DNA from: Lineus longissimus
Taxonomy: Eukaryota > Nemertea > Pilidiophora > Heteronemertea > Lineidae
DNA: 64,000 nucleotides
NCBI RefSeq assembly: GCF_910592395.1
Contig: NC_088311.1
Coordinates: 22,478,646 to 22,542,645 of the forward strand
Direction: 5' to 3'
Shown: positions 48,576 to 61,273 of the stretch, in pieces
Numbering within the stretch: position 1 is the first letter of the stretch
Layout of the letters: the number at the start of each line of letters is the position of its first letter
Program-made: the position numbers and the translations under genes
The notes under the pieces: generated by a model
What the model was told of the DNA's origin: nothing
Database searches by the model: none
The model's input: only the letters and a program-made list of their open reading frames with translations

Positions 48576-50883
48576 ATCTGGCGAGTGAAAACACACTTAA
48601 TAATTAAATGTTCCTGGCGAATAACCCGCTCATAGCCGTCATCGCTGGTTAAGGTGTATAGCTTTGATTGGGTTCAGGGCTGCTCTTGGCATGCCTCTGA
48701 TATGTCTGAAGCGGGCCTTGCAGAGACACAGGATTGTGCTGTAGTGCCAGAAGGACCAACCCATCCCTCAAGTTTATTCGATTAAGCTCAGGCACAGTAG
48801 GTCTACGACGAGATCAAAGCATTTCACCACGATAGCGGCCAACAGTCGTTTGACATAACATGTACATTCGTTCTTGTAAAGAGATCTTAGATCAAAATTT
48901 CATCAGAATTCAAATTATTTCGCTTTTTGACTTTGGAATTGGTTGGTTTTTGATAAATTGTTGAGTCGTCATCTGAACTTTGATATTCAGTTTGGCAGAA
49001 TCCTTTTAAATTTTAAGTTGGTCAAAATGGCAAGGCGAAAACTCCTCTGAGGAAAGACAAGTGTCATGGCAGCTTAGCACTGTCAGAAACTACATGAATT
49101 CTTTTTTTGGATGGAGCATTAGGGAAATGAGTAACCCAACAGCAAGCCCTACTACTTTAAATACGCTGCAGAGAACGGTTACACTTTCCTTAAAGAAATG
49201 TGTCGTAGATGTAAGAGAAGAAATTATCGGAGAAGTTCCGGCCTGGGAGAAGTTTGTCCACTCCCTGAGCAATGTAAGAAAAACACCAGCAATTGGTACT
49301 TTTGGTAAATAAACACCCCCAGGGCGAGGAAGATAAGACATTAGAAGACAAACTACTAAATGTTGGATGAAAGTTTTGAGACTGGAACAGGCCTTTTTCG
49401 TGAGCGTGAAATGCGCAGTACGGCTCACTTTCTGTTTGCTGCACTGCACGTATAAAGAAGGCCTAAGCGATAAAATTAACTTTCCTTAGCTTTTGGCACA
49501 TTTGCCTTTGGCTGTACGCAGAATCTTCCAGGTGGAGACAATAGTTGGTAACTTTCTTTTAGAGATAATCTTTATATAAAATCAAGTTGACTTTACTTGA
49601 GATGGCTGCTTGCAATTTCTGCCTTGGGCAAGCCTCGACTTCGATGAGAAGTTAAGCCTTGTACAATGCGAACAATTCAACAGCGAAGTGCGCAGATTTT
49701 AAGTTCATTGGTATCTTAGTGATGGCATACATTGAGACAGGAGGGGCATTTTAAAGTTCGGAAGAGAAATACACGCCAGCACACGCTCAGGTATCTTGTA
49801 AAAAAACACATCACACCGGAAAATACCTAAAAGTCATCAGATTCTCGGAAATTCACATCTAACAGATAAAGATTTTGATAAGACTTTTGCAAAAACAAAA
49901 TTATTACTCGTACTACCTCCCTTTTCGCGGCGAAAGCAGACGAAATATCAATAATAGTGTGATAACTCTTAGTACATATAGTGCATATTCTGTGAATACT
50001 GTTTACCAATGAATCGTGTACATTTCGTATGTAATGTACTGTGTACACACGATATTCACAGAACACAGCTGAAAAACGCATTCAGCGCCCGGGGCTAGAA
50101 AATATGAATCTAGTTACAGAGGCCACAAAATGATAGCATGGGAGGTCACATGACCGACAGATCTCGCCATGAACAATAGAATTTCAGCAATCATTTCAAA
50201 ATGCACAGAGGGTGAGGTAGATGTTAACACACCTTAACCATGTAAATCGAATCTATGAAATACGATTCTTAAAACTGAATTTTCAATAAAGGTTTCACAT
50301 TACGCCGTGGTGAGTGGGTGATGGTATTATTACATGACTAGGACTATCATTACGCGCAATATTCCTTAAACCGCACTAAACTCATGTTTTTCGACTTGAA
50401 AATGCACTGTCAACCCTTAGCTAATCCCGATTTACTATCTTGAGGTATCGTGATCTGTGGTTTTTGAAACAAAGACGTGCTGTCATAAACAAAAGCCCCC
50501 TTACACGAAGACCGCACGGGGTTTGTCTAGACGACTTCCACGGAGCATACGGGGGTATCGCAAGCTGGTTTATGGGGAAACTGATGCGGATCAAACTCGG
50601 TGATCTGCATTCGAAGTCAAAGGGTCACGAAATTCTATCATCTTCGGTTCTAAGTGGAAATTTTAATGAGCAGTTTTGAACTTTGCAATTTGAATTCTAG
50701 ACACTTTGATGACCGTGAAGTCTATCATTAAGACGGCGACTGAATTCTAAAAGTATACATTAACCATTTTAGATGGAAGATGATTTTAATCGAAGCGGTA
50801 ATCATTTGCAGGAGTCGATCTTGGCATCGTTCTTTGACTTTCCAACCAAGGGTCTTTGATGCCCTGATCGGCCTTATGATCTA
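48576..50883. other. Spacer; one possible but unrecognised frame
   Basis: A plus-strand 83-codon frame (49061-49312; contains VVDVREEIIGEVPAWEKFVHSL) and a minus-strand 119-codon frame (49090-49449; ends with a hydrophobic VVGLAVGLLISLML stretch) overlap. At most one could be real, and neither is recognised. The remainder shows nothing supportable. Confidence 0.35.
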
Positions 50884-50886
50884 CTA

Positions 50887-51113
50887 GGCAGGGTTCGCTT
50901 TCCGTACGACAGATAGCACGAAGTAAGAAGGTCACTCAGTGGTGTCATCAGGTCCTAATTCATCTAAGCGACACTCGTCAATCATCTTTTACATGTATAC
51001 TTAGATTAAGAAGGACCGGGGAAACTTTTTTTAAATGTAAGATCTCCATGAAATACATTTACATCCTTCGTACCTCGTTGTCCTTTGCTTCTCGTAAGGC
51101 CTGGGGAACCAGC
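50887..51113. mobile_element. Candidate diverged MITE, 227 bp
   Basis: The left end GGCAGGGTTC and the right end read inwards, GCTGGTTCCCC, are loosely matching inverted repeats. Both continue into similar ACGA/CGAAG-rich words (GTACGACAGATAGCACGAAG and TTACGAGAAGCA...GGTACGAAGG). CTA flanks both sides (50884-50886 and 51114-51116), compatible with a three-base target duplication. It resembles the element at 39548 in style but is more diverged. Confidence 0.4.
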
Positions 51114-51116
51114 CTA

Positions 51117-51740
51117 CATGTAATATTGAAAAAATGTAAATAGCACTCATCGGAAAACACAGCATCATAGGAATAGTACAACATTATTAATAAACAAACC
51201 GTTAAATATTATGTAAACAGCCAAGTTAAGCAAGAACTCATTTGTTTTCCGATAAGTTGACGCGCACTGGTTCATCCAACCGACATAATCTACAGTATCC
51301 TTTTTGTCGACCAAAACAAGCGCTTTAATCCGTTTCCAATAAAAGTTGGTCCAAGCTTAATTAGTGTTATACATTGCAGCAGGTTATCGAAGGCTTAGTA
51401 GAGTATCGGTTAGAGTAATGTAACTGCCAGCATCAAAGCGCTTTTTATGAATAGGAGTATTACGTCGTAGTATTGGCGATTTTTAAATGTTCACCTTGTC
51501 AATAAACCAATGCCTTGTGTTACCTGACATTAATTCATAGCCTCATTCCATGAACATACTCAAACACTAAAACATCATAGTCTTGAGATGATGTAAGGTG
51601 TCTTGCCTCATTCGGCAGATGGATGCACAAGTACTTGGTCCGAGTGTAACATATTCCTGTCTTTGCCATCTTTCAAAACGGAAAGAAATAGTGACAGGAA
51701 CTCTCGCCAGAAATCCATTGTCCTCGAACAAGCACCAGAC
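51117..51740. other. AT-rich spacer
   Basis: No gene or repeat recognised. The plus-strand open frame at 51603-51854 runs out of this stretch into the enhancer-like block and has no motif. Confidence 0.5.
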
Positions 51741-52330
51741 CACCTGAGGTCACGTGACTTAACCTGTTCTCCAATCAATTTGCATATTCATAATTTGCCA
51801 AATTATCTCCTCTCTGTTCCTTGTATTACTTCTTCGTGGAATTTACTTAATTAATGCCGCTGCCTCTTCCTCATTACGCGTGCTAATTAACACATGGCGC
51901 GTTCGACACTCGGCGTCTTTGATCTCGCGAGATATGAAAAATTCCATAAATTACTAACATGGGCATTCCTGGAGATCAAGGCGTGAAAAATGATGTCCGG
52001 CCCCTCCATGTTTGATCGTTAGTGGTGTGAGAAGCCACTTACGCTAATTCGACAGAAGGTCCCGTGCGTTCTTCAAGAAACGGAGTATTTCTGTCGCGCT
52101 GTTCGCGAATACCAACCTTCGATGGGTCCCTCATTACAGGAGACTATATCTCGAAATGAGGGACGGTCCTTGTTAGCCGGCACTATCTTGCTCCATCATT
52201 ACAGCAAATTGCGTGGTAATAAACACGGAATCTCTAAACCCTTAGGGGAACATCCTACCGCAGCTCAGTTTTGAATTAATTTGCCTCTCTCTAACCAAAG
52301 AGGCTGGCATTAGGTATACAGTCATAGTGA
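51741..52330. promoter_or_regulatory. Enhancer-like block with octamer and homeodomain sites
   Basis: The block contains ATTTGCATA (POU octamer-type, 51778-51786), TTAATTAATG and GCTAATTAAC homeodomain cores near 51848 and 51880, and CpG-rich non-repetitive sequence to about 52200. Within it is the hairpin at 52126-52164. No frame gives a recognisable protein. This is the strongest conserved-non-coding-like texture in the window by eye, but conservation itself was not testable. Confidence 0.3.
52126..52164. repeat. Perfect 10-bp-arm nested hairpin
   Basis: GTCCCTCATT (52126-52135) pairs exactly with AATGAGGGAC (52155-52164). Inside, GAGA and TCTC form a second short stem around CTATA. It lies within an enhancer-like block. 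Confidence 0.75.
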
Positions 52331-55300
52331 TTCTATGGTGCGCCATAACTCGATAATACGACAAATGACATAAATCTAGCAGTCTTTTGATGCTTGATGA
52401 CTGGCATTGATAAGCCGTGATTCGATGGAAATTAAAGTTTCTTATGCAATTGGTTTGTGAATTCCATCAGTATGGTGTAAGCGTTGACTGAAAGATGATC
52501 TAAAGGCGAAGTGATGAGAATGGCAAAACCAGGCGTGGCGCCCACGGCGAGAACCTGCAACGATTTCATATCATAACGCGGTCTTTGATTTACCCGCCGT
52601 CCATTTCACCAGCGGTAATCTTGGCGAAATAGCTTTTATTTGATGAAAAAATGAGCTGTGTTGGAAATAGATGTGATCATTTTTCCATCAAAAATGGTGA
52701 TGAAGATGAGTTTGTTGCCAATAAGTTCGGATTATTGCAGTTTACTCACATCGTTGAAGCTGTCACCAATACAGTACTTTCCAGGACGAGCCCTTCATGA
52801 ACTGTAAGAGTGCATTTCATGCTATGTTCAAGTACCTTTAGTCTCAAACTGTAATCTCAGTCTGATTTTTTTCACGCTTACCGACATGACCTATCGGCTT
52901 GTCCTATTAATTCCTCGGATTCTTGGCACTTCAGGACTCCATTATGGTGTTAATTGGTATGTCTGTGAGTAATAGGCACTTTTTGGTGCACACCCGTCAT
53001 CATGATGCAATGACACAACCTCAGGTGATACTGAATCGATATAGCGCAATTACCATGCGCAACATCAACTAAAGGGCCTTTATTACAGAGTGAGTATTAA
53101 AAGCATTTATTGTCGACAATAATCAATCAAGAAGCATTTATTAAAAAAATCTTCAAAGCATGCATGAAAGAGTGAAATCATTAGGGCAATTTTTGCTGAT
53201 AATAGGGAGGCAAATTGTCGTTGAAAAAAAGTTACTTTAGATATTTTTCAGGGCATTTTGTGACTTTGATTGTTCAGGGTGTTGCCTTAAATGAATACCG
53301 CTTGGACACGCTCCCCTCCCCCATACACACACGCCCATGAAACCACGAGCCACAATCATCAATGTCCAATATCATCGCCAAACAGAGATGAGTGCAATTG
53401 AAGTTTCCATTTGAGTCTAGAATTCTTCTTCATCCATCATAACAGGAAGAACTTAGAAACCTTGAAAATAGCAAACTTCTGATATGTTTTTTAAGATACG
53501 TCATCACTCATAACTATGTCACTATTCTCAAGCTTTTAAGTCAACATCAAACCATAACGCACTTTTGAAGAATGATCATAAGTCCTCATCAATTTCAAGT
53601 TAAAAGAATATAAAACTGCTCTAATCTTGAAAAGAAAGCGCAGCTGATTAGTCTTGTACATTTGCTATGACTGTCTCCTAGATTCGCGTGATGTTCCCAT
53701 TTTAATTGGTCTTTCTATTGATTTTTGATATCCAATAGCCCTGATTTGCATGCACCATGTCGATATGCAATAGCTCCTTGATAAGATCAGTTGATAGATA
53801 ATAAAGGATAATGATCGGTTTCGGTTGCCTTTTATCCTGCCAGTTAGTAGACCAACGATCTGGCAGAATTTGCAGTGATATAGCTCGGATATATCTAGGG
53901 GAGAAAATAGGCACGAGATCTTGGAGCATGTAGAGACAGATGTGGGAAATATTTCGGAAAGGAGCATGCCGTGAAAGCTATGGAAAATATTTAGGGGAGA
54001 TAAACCAGGCATGTGATCGAAGAACTTGTGCAGTGGTAGCTTGGTTGGTGTAAAAGGGTGAACATAACCATGAGATCGAGGCATATACCACTATAAATAC
54101 GGCACCATTCCCCACAACAATGTTTTTCCGCAATTGTGGTTGTGAAAGGGTCCTTTTGAAGTAATGTGTTTTTGCAGGTATTGATGTTGTCCCAAGTCAT
54201 GTACGTGATAGCTCTGGAATAAATAAAGGGGGAAACACGTGGAATTTAGTGATATTCTTTCGCACATGTTGTACTTTTATCATATATTTAACAAATAAAA
54301 ACGTCACCCAACCTTGCTTAATTTCAGGAGACATGGTGCATTCCTTGAGTTATTGGTGTGAAGGCGTTTTTGTCTGAATTTAATACAAGTCGAATGAACT
54401 CCTGCCGTTCCTGCCTTGGATATTATTATTGAATTGTGACAAGGTGAATTCTACAGTTTTTGCACTAGTCGTCAATTAATTACATGTATAATCAATTGCA
54501 ATGATACATTGCTGTCTGTCTGTTTCTCAAACTACCTTATGGATGGATATGCATGGCAGATGCATTTGTATGATGCACTGGGAACGTTGTTGCAGATCAA
54601 CTCACACTGCACGATCAAGATGATACGTTTGCAAGTAGGATACACTTCTGTTTACCTAGGGAGAGGTTTAGAATTTCTGCAATCTATCGAGGGGCTCCAA
54701 GGGTGCATAATCAAAGGTCATACACTCCACATGACCTGAGCAATGGTTGACAAATATCCCGGGGTCCCTCGAGAATGGATCACCTATCATACGATCTGCC
54801 ATCAACCGCTACGCTTTTTTTCTGGTAACGAATACAAAATGTGAAACAACACTCGTATAATAAGGTTAAATTTCAAAGCATTTTATTTTGTTTTGGAAAG
54901 TTGTATCTCAGTCTACAAAGGCGTTCGTTATCTAGTAGTTATATTTGCCTGGGAGGAGTTTGGGGATGTTGCTTGAACGTAAAGGGCGGCGAAAACTGTT
55001 TGAAGAATATAAAAAATCAAACAAAAACTACCTTTCTGCTTCGCGTTTTCTGTCGTTTAGATACTATTTCAAATGGTAATACAGCTGATTGGAAATTTTG
55101 GCAAAGGACTTTTTTCTCAAGGAAGAAGCGAATTGTATAACTTGATGATTCGATGTACATGCGTATATGTAATTGTGTATTTGACATTTAAAACTTAGCT
55201 GCTCGATGGCAGTGGCCTTTAAAGGGCAACTAAACGCAAGGACCACGTGGGCCAGATGCAAAGTGGCAAAGTGGTGACGCTACATCAGCTCTATTCACGG

Positions 55301-56509
55301 GTGCAGGAGAAGCTCATACTAACACTCAGTCAAACGAGGCCAAATTCCCTCATCACTGCGCGTATTGGTCACCTTCATGTGGTCGACCATCAACCAGACT
55401 TTCCGTAGCTCCTTGCCTACTTGTATATTCCTTGTAGTTGGGGATGTTTGGCGTACTTTGCAATTTCATAATGTTTCATTGCTATCACGACGTCAAAGCA
55501 CGCCAGGGTTAAGACTTCTGAGAGTAATCACACTATCAACCATGGCAGTGTTATCAAAACGCTGACTGCATTCGCAATGTGGAAACTTTTCATGGAAACT
55601 TTGATGGAAAAGTGCCCAAGTAATATCTTCCTACATGCCAATTTGATGTCAAGAAACGATACCTAGGAAATGCCTATCCCCAAACGACCACCCTTGAATA
55701 TTGCAAGTTTCCACACGCATCTGAAAAACTTGGATTCGTTTTTTGGCAGGACGATGAGAACACATAGTAACCTAGCCAGGGCACGCTTCGTTTGTGAACA
55801 TGTTCCGTTTCCCATCCCATGACAGCGGCCCGCCTTTACCCAACAGTTTAACCTAGTTGGTTCTATTTGCTGCGGAACAAATCCCATCCTCTTGCCAATG
55901 CCGTGGCCCACTTCTCCCCGATACCCCGTTGTCTGTAAGAGTTATTTCTCTCTGGGCATATCATGGGACAACAATCTCAAACTCTACTAGGTATACACCC
56001 CTCAGGCTTATATTTGAATATCTGAATGCCGAATAATTTATATGAACCGTTCTGGATTGTGCAATTTCGAAGCGATTTCATGGGCGCTTTGTCATATTGT
56101 AGGAAAACATGCCAGGGGACAAAGAGTGAGCCCGCGTGTATCAAACGCCGGCATATCATTGATACACCATGATGGTACACCACACATCGTCAACCTCATA
56201 AAATAATTGCCCAAGTCATATTTCTACTTTTGAGAAAAATGGGAAAAACTTATTCATTTCTGAACTATTTAAAATTTATTTTGCAGCATACTGAGAATAA
56301 CATGTTTAAAGATGACAATGAACATGCAATTGATGATATGTCTTACTGGTGTTACATAACGGGCCAAACGACTTAGGCAGTTATTCCATGATGTAAATCT
56401 GCCTAAGTCACAAGCTTGACTTAGGGAGTTATTCCATTGAGATTCCTTCACAACAAGAGATGAGACATTGAGTGAAGCACAGGTGACTCTTATGTTTAAG
56501 AGCTGACTT
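52331..56509. other. Spacer, partly enhancer-like
   Basis: The stretch 52500-52760 continues the complex, AT-core-rich texture of the preceding block. ATTGTCGACAAT, a perfect 12-bp palindrome, is at 53109-53120. From 53.2 kb the sequence is AT-rich spacer; the minus-strand 139-codon frame at 53665-54084 has no recognisable domain. TACATGTA occurs at 54481. Confidence 0.45.
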
Positions 56510-56933
56510 AGCCGAAAATATCTTCTTCTTCTTCTTCTTCTTCAGCGTTCGCTCTGTACTTGGAGGGGTCATTCTCTTAGGAGTAATCCTCCTCCAAGGC
56601 GGGATGAGCGTATCCTGCGTGCCACTACGGTTAGGCTCCAATTGGGTTTATTGGCCTAGTGGTCCGACTTTGGCGAGAGAGATAGAGTCCACGCAAGCTA
56701 CTCATGTTTCTCACTTGGTGGGGTCTGAGCTTGCCCTGGCATTGACACCAGGTACAAGGAACCTCGGTTTTGAGTCTAATTCGAAGGACTGTGAAGAGCC
56801 AGGAATTTTAGTTCCTTGAAAGCCACGCCGGTTCATCCAGACATACGATTATGGGTTCTCCCCGGGATCGAACTCGGGCCCTATTGCGTGGTGGCCAGCA
56901 GTGTAAACCACTAGGCCATGAGCCGATAATATC
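56510..56933 (-). mobile_element. tRNA-derived SINE with target-site duplication
   Basis: On the minus strand the element starts at about 56920 with an A box (TGGCCTAGTGG) and, about 45 bases on, a B box (AGTTCGATCCC). Together they form a tRNA-like promoter whose arms no longer pair properly. A body of about 300 bp follows and ends in (GAA)8 at 56521-56544. AGCCGAAAATATC at 56510-56522 and AGCCGATAATATC at 56921-56933 match at 12 of 13 bases and are the target-site duplication. The microsatellite tail plus long duplication is the signature of LINE-mobilised retroposition. The body also holds a second GGCCTAGTGGT (56653-56663) in the opposite orientation. Confidence 0.85.
56521..56544. repeat. 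(TTC)n microsatellite, SINE tail
   Basis: Eight TTC/TCT units form the simple-sequence 3' tail of the minus-strand SINE. Confidence 0.9.
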
Positions 56934-59766
56934 AATTTGGCAAAATTACCCGGGCATTTATTTCATGAGGGTGACGACATGCTCTCTAATACAGCCAACC
57001 ATTCGTCTCTTTTTCTGAATTACAGACTGATAGAGAATTGAGAGGCGTTTCATTTCTGTGCAAGTGAAGTGTAATAAAACTGTTAAAAGCAAAGCGTTCT
57101 GTACATTCCAATCTTCCGGTTGACGCACGATTTTGAATGAATCGAACTTTTGTGTATTGTAACTCTCATTTTATACTGCGGCCGAAACTATGCTTATTTC
57201 AAATACTTACTAAATTGATATGTATAATGCATCAGAAACAGAGGCTATGACTAACAAATCCAGTGGCGATTAACCGTCATACCAAAATGGAGATGTAGGA
57301 AGCAACATGATTGGGTCATGAACACACGTGACGCAATTCGTCCTACTAGAAATATCCTGACAACTGCAGCCATGACAACGCTACAGCACCAAAGACGTAC
57401 TAAGAAAGAAACCCATTGGATCTTGTAAACATGTGACCTGAATTGTCCAATCAGAAGTAATATGTGAACTGGAAGGATAAACTTCGTTTGAAAAGCATCA
57501 CATATCGGAATGACAACCGGTGATGCTTTGACAAGTTCAAGCGCATGTCCGTGACACCATAAAGTACCTTCAGGTTTGAAGAAGGTGTCACTGTCAGTCT
57601 CACTGACGAGAGACACGCGGCAGAGTCACATCTACGGCGCATGAAGTGAACACTCAAGTCAAACTCTACAAGCGAAACGTCATCAACAGAATGGCATGTA
57701 CCCTGCACCCAAAGGCAGATATCTAGTCCTCCATTCTGTGAGATGTCAAGTTCAGAAAGCGATCACCTTTCCCAAAGGCAGTTCTCCACCCCATTTAATG
57801 CTTGTTAATAGATTGGCGTGCACGTCTCAAAGACTGGGCCCGCCTGATTGCTCAACTTTCTCGTTAGTGACCGTGTAATTTATGCCCTGTGTTGCAGAGG
57901 TTAGAGTCTCAGATGTGAGCTCAGGCGAGAGGCTGCAACTGGGTTGATCTTCCCTTGTTAAGTCAAGAAGGTTATTTCGCATTACAATATGCTGGTGAAG
58001 GTTTATATCGATGATAACGTTACTGGTGATGAAATCCCTCTCGTTTATGAAGAATTGCATGACAAAAGTCATACGTTAAAACGTTGTATTCATGAATCTA
58101 TTCGAGTGAGCTTAAAACTCACGCCGAGTCAGTAAAGTGATCATTGCATGACATTTTCATCAGATTCAGACCCTGGGTTTGCTGGTAGGTGGCGAAGAAG
58201 AAGAAGAAAAAGAAGCAGGGAAAGAAGGCGGCTGAAGCGGTGTTGTTACTGCCGTAACTCTGCTGATGACTTGACAGGCGCTGACTTCACTGTGGTACTT
58301 ATTTTGTGTATAAAGGCCGCATGACTAAATATCGATCACTGATTTTACCACCACGTGTGTTTCATCAAAATCTAACTCTTTCAATAAGTCTAGCTGGGAT
58401 GATGTAAGTTTCGAAAACGGCGCCAACACAGTGACATATCTTGCGAGTAAAAATAGATTTCTTTTTGTTTCTCTCTTTGGCAATATCCGGACGAGTGCTC
58501 TGGTTGCCATCACTGTTCTGATGCAGCTGTTGTTTACCGGTGTCAGCCTACTCTACTCGCCTGACATCTAAGACTTGGGTCCAGGCGCCCAATTCAATAA
58601 CACTTCAAAAGGAATCCCTATCACTACACTGACCAGAACGGAACGATTGTCCTTATAAAGATATTAGAATCACCTTGAATGCTCCTAATTACATACAGCA
58701 GGCTTTCTACAGGAAACAGACGGGGACTATACCAACCCGTAATGTACATGTTCGTGTTTTCTTCAGCAAGGCTGTGGTAGTGTCTAGTTGTGACGATACA
58801 CACCTTAAAATCTAAGAAGAAGATAATAACAACTAGTTTGGAAACTAAGTTTATAATCTCGAACTCAAAGCGCAGGTGTGCCACAATAAAATATTAGTTC
58901 ATGCAACCTATTTTACATTTCAAATTTGGAAAATATTTCAATGGAAAAGTCGTGTCGAAATGTAACTGAATATTTTAATGTTTTTGCCTGTATTCAATGG
59001 AACGCGTAGAAAGTGTTGATCGTGTATAGCTATTTCAGTTGTTACTGCATTTACTGCATTGTCAATAACATATAATATTGCTAGTATTTCTGAAAAGCTT
59101 CTAAAACTGGCAACTACAATGCAGCAAGAACGTCAACACAACTATAATAAGATTGTATAGGATTTTTGTAGGTACTTTCCGCCCCATTCACGAGGCTGCA
59201 GTGACACCAATTCAGCTCAAACTGTTGTCATCTAAAAGCTAGGTAACAACAGTGAGAAGTTGGTCCAATGGTTGTGTTTTTTTAGTTGAATTGGTTGGTA
59301 CCACTTACATGACTTACGCCAACAAGAAAGACAATGATTAAGCAGCTTTGGGACCAGGAACTGAGCATAATGTATAGCCAGGGCACGATGGTGTGATCAT
59401 ATGGACCAATCAGAAGGGTCGTTACAATTATCATGATATAGAAAATACTTCAGTTCATTGGCTATCAACAAATTCTCAAATTTAACTTTGTGACGACACA
59501 GCAGCCATTGCAGGCAGGGCGACAAGAGTAAGAAGCATGCATTTCCCTTCTTGTTGACAGAGACTAAACATCTCTCAAGAATACAAATTTCAGCATTCAG
59601 TACGATTGGGTGCACATGTAGGTGATTTGCTTCTTATCCATTTAGATGACACTAAAATTACACGTACATTAGATTTTGAATTAAATTTAGCGATGCCGCT
59701 GGTGCTAGTTACGTATCATGGCTGGCTCTGCGGCAAGGTGGATCAGCGTAGGGGTATTTACCGAGA
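56934..59766. other. Spacer without a recognised gene
   Basis: No coding region is supported apart from the small frame at 58148-58324. CCAATCAGA words occur near 57447 and 59405. Other frames are short and without motifs. Confidence 0.45.
58148..58324 (+). CDS. 58-codon arginine-rich small frame
   Basis: The frame starts MTFSSDSDPGFAGRW, continues through an arginine/lysine cluster (RRRRRKRSRE) encoded by a short (GAA)n run at 58193-58213, then CCYC, and ends FTVVLILCIKAA before TGA. The basic cluster resembles a nuclear-localisation stretch but is what any AGA microsatellite encodes. No homologue is recognised and chance is the favoured explanation. Confidence 0.1.
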   Translation: MTFSSDSDPGFAGRWRRRRRKRSRERRRLKRCCYCRNSADDLTGADFTVVLILCIKAA

Positions 59767-59802
59767 ACGCCCCGGGGTTGAGTAGGCATGCCCCTTGGGC
59801 GT
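59767..59802. repeat. GC-rich hairpin
   Basis: ACGCCCCGGGG (59767-59777) and CCCCTTGGGCGT (59791-59802) pair except for one internal loop (C against TT), around a 13-base loop. Confidence 0.65.
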
Positions 59803-61273
59803 CTATTTCTCATTGATCTTGCCGATTGGTGTTTATGAATAGGATACATTACGTTACAACGAAACTTCTAAACTTGATCTGTTGTCAATTTGAAGATTAG
59901 GATTTTCATATTTTGCTGGTGTTACTCTGGACTAAATACAATCTGCTGAAAATCCATCTTGTTTTTGCATGAATGCAAGAGTGTTTTATGAAATTGTAAA
60001 GAGTGACCTCCGGAAAGGATATGGTAGTTAAAAAAATTCACTTGCAATTTTGTCCTTGGTTGAACCTTATTTTGACTGGACTATCTGGCGATGACGTTAT
60101 CGCTTAATGTGGTTTGCTACCATCGCTTTCAGTGTCATCCGTGTGGCGAAAAAGGAATGTGGCTGAGAAAGGTGGTTTCATCCTTTGACCCATTCCTGTA
60201 GGCAGTGATCGGGGCACTTCTTACCCAGCCAAAAATCACCACCAATCACCTCCCCATGTGTCAAAGCCTGATGATTCCCGATGTGGCAATTACGCCGGGC
60301 GGTAGAAAGCGCCCGCATCAGGTCCTCAGGTCCTAAGTCGCATTACGGTCGGTGCGCTGCCATAATCCAGTTAGCGGAATTACTCCAGTAATTGACTAAT
60401 ACCAATAATGAAATTATTTGATAATAGGACGAGGTAGCAAAACATCATTACTTCCATGGTCAGAAAAAGCAAGTGACGAGAACTTACTTCGCTGGTTTGG
60501 AGATTTATTTCAGATGTCTGATGGAACGTCTTATAACACGTTTTAGAAAGTTAAAGCTCAGACATGACCGACCATCATTGGACATTTAGGGTTTTGAAAA
60601 TTTTCTCTGCCCTTCCTTCATAACCATAATCGGCATTAAAAAGTAATCCAGTGTTTCGTTAACAACAGCATTAGTTCAAATGAGGACAGACATCTTTAAA
60701 ATGATCTGTCATTTTTTACACTCTTTTATTAAGCTTAAGTGAGACCTAGTATTCCATGATAAAAAAACGACCTTCACGAGAAAAAAATATGATAGTATAG
60801 AGAGGTATTGTCGATTTGTGTACAAACCTTCCACGTCATTATTGTTCGGAATTGCCTTGAAGCAAGTGTGTAAGGCCTACTCTGCCATGTATGTGATGTA
60901 AAAATGCATAAAAAGAATAATTAATAATACAGGGTGAACCGATAAAGTTACATAGAGCAGCTCTTGCTTTCTCTCCCTAAATTATAACACGCCAAGACAC
61001 ATTTGAGTATTTGAATGACACCTTAAGGTTTTCGGCCAGGATAAATATGCACCCCTTAGATTTTTTAGGGAAGTGAGATTCTGAAAACCTGTTAGATTTA
61101 AATAAAGACACTGTAAAGTGTGCCTGGCATACATGTACTTGTTTTGGCTGAAATATCCGACTTTTTTTGAAAGCTCAAAAATCTTGGTCCACATATTTTG
61201 TGACTGAGCAGGACACGCAATATCATGCCATGGAGTTATCCTCAAAACTATAATTATTTGTCTGAGAATAATA
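59803..61273. promoter_or_regulatory. Enhancer-like block and AT-rich spacer
   Basis: From about 60060 to 60400 the sequence is complex and CpG-bearing, with several homeodomain-type cores and a directly repeated CAGGTCCT at about 60319-60334. A GC hairpin (GGGCG/CGCCC) is near 60297-60314. From 60400 to 61270 it is AT-rich with no recognised gene, although a minus-strand frame at 60982-61317 overlaps the next feature. Regulatory identity is inferred from texture only. Confidence 0.22.

Noticed and set aside
49061-49449. Opposite-strand 83- and 119-codon frames, one with a hydrophobic tail
   Set aside because: Mutually exclusive and unrecognised; the hydrophobic stretch alone is not enough to call a membrane protein.
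56850-56924. A functional tRNA gene
   Set aside because: A and B boxes are present, but the acceptor and T stems do not pair, and the segment is the head of a SINE with target duplication and microsatellite tail.
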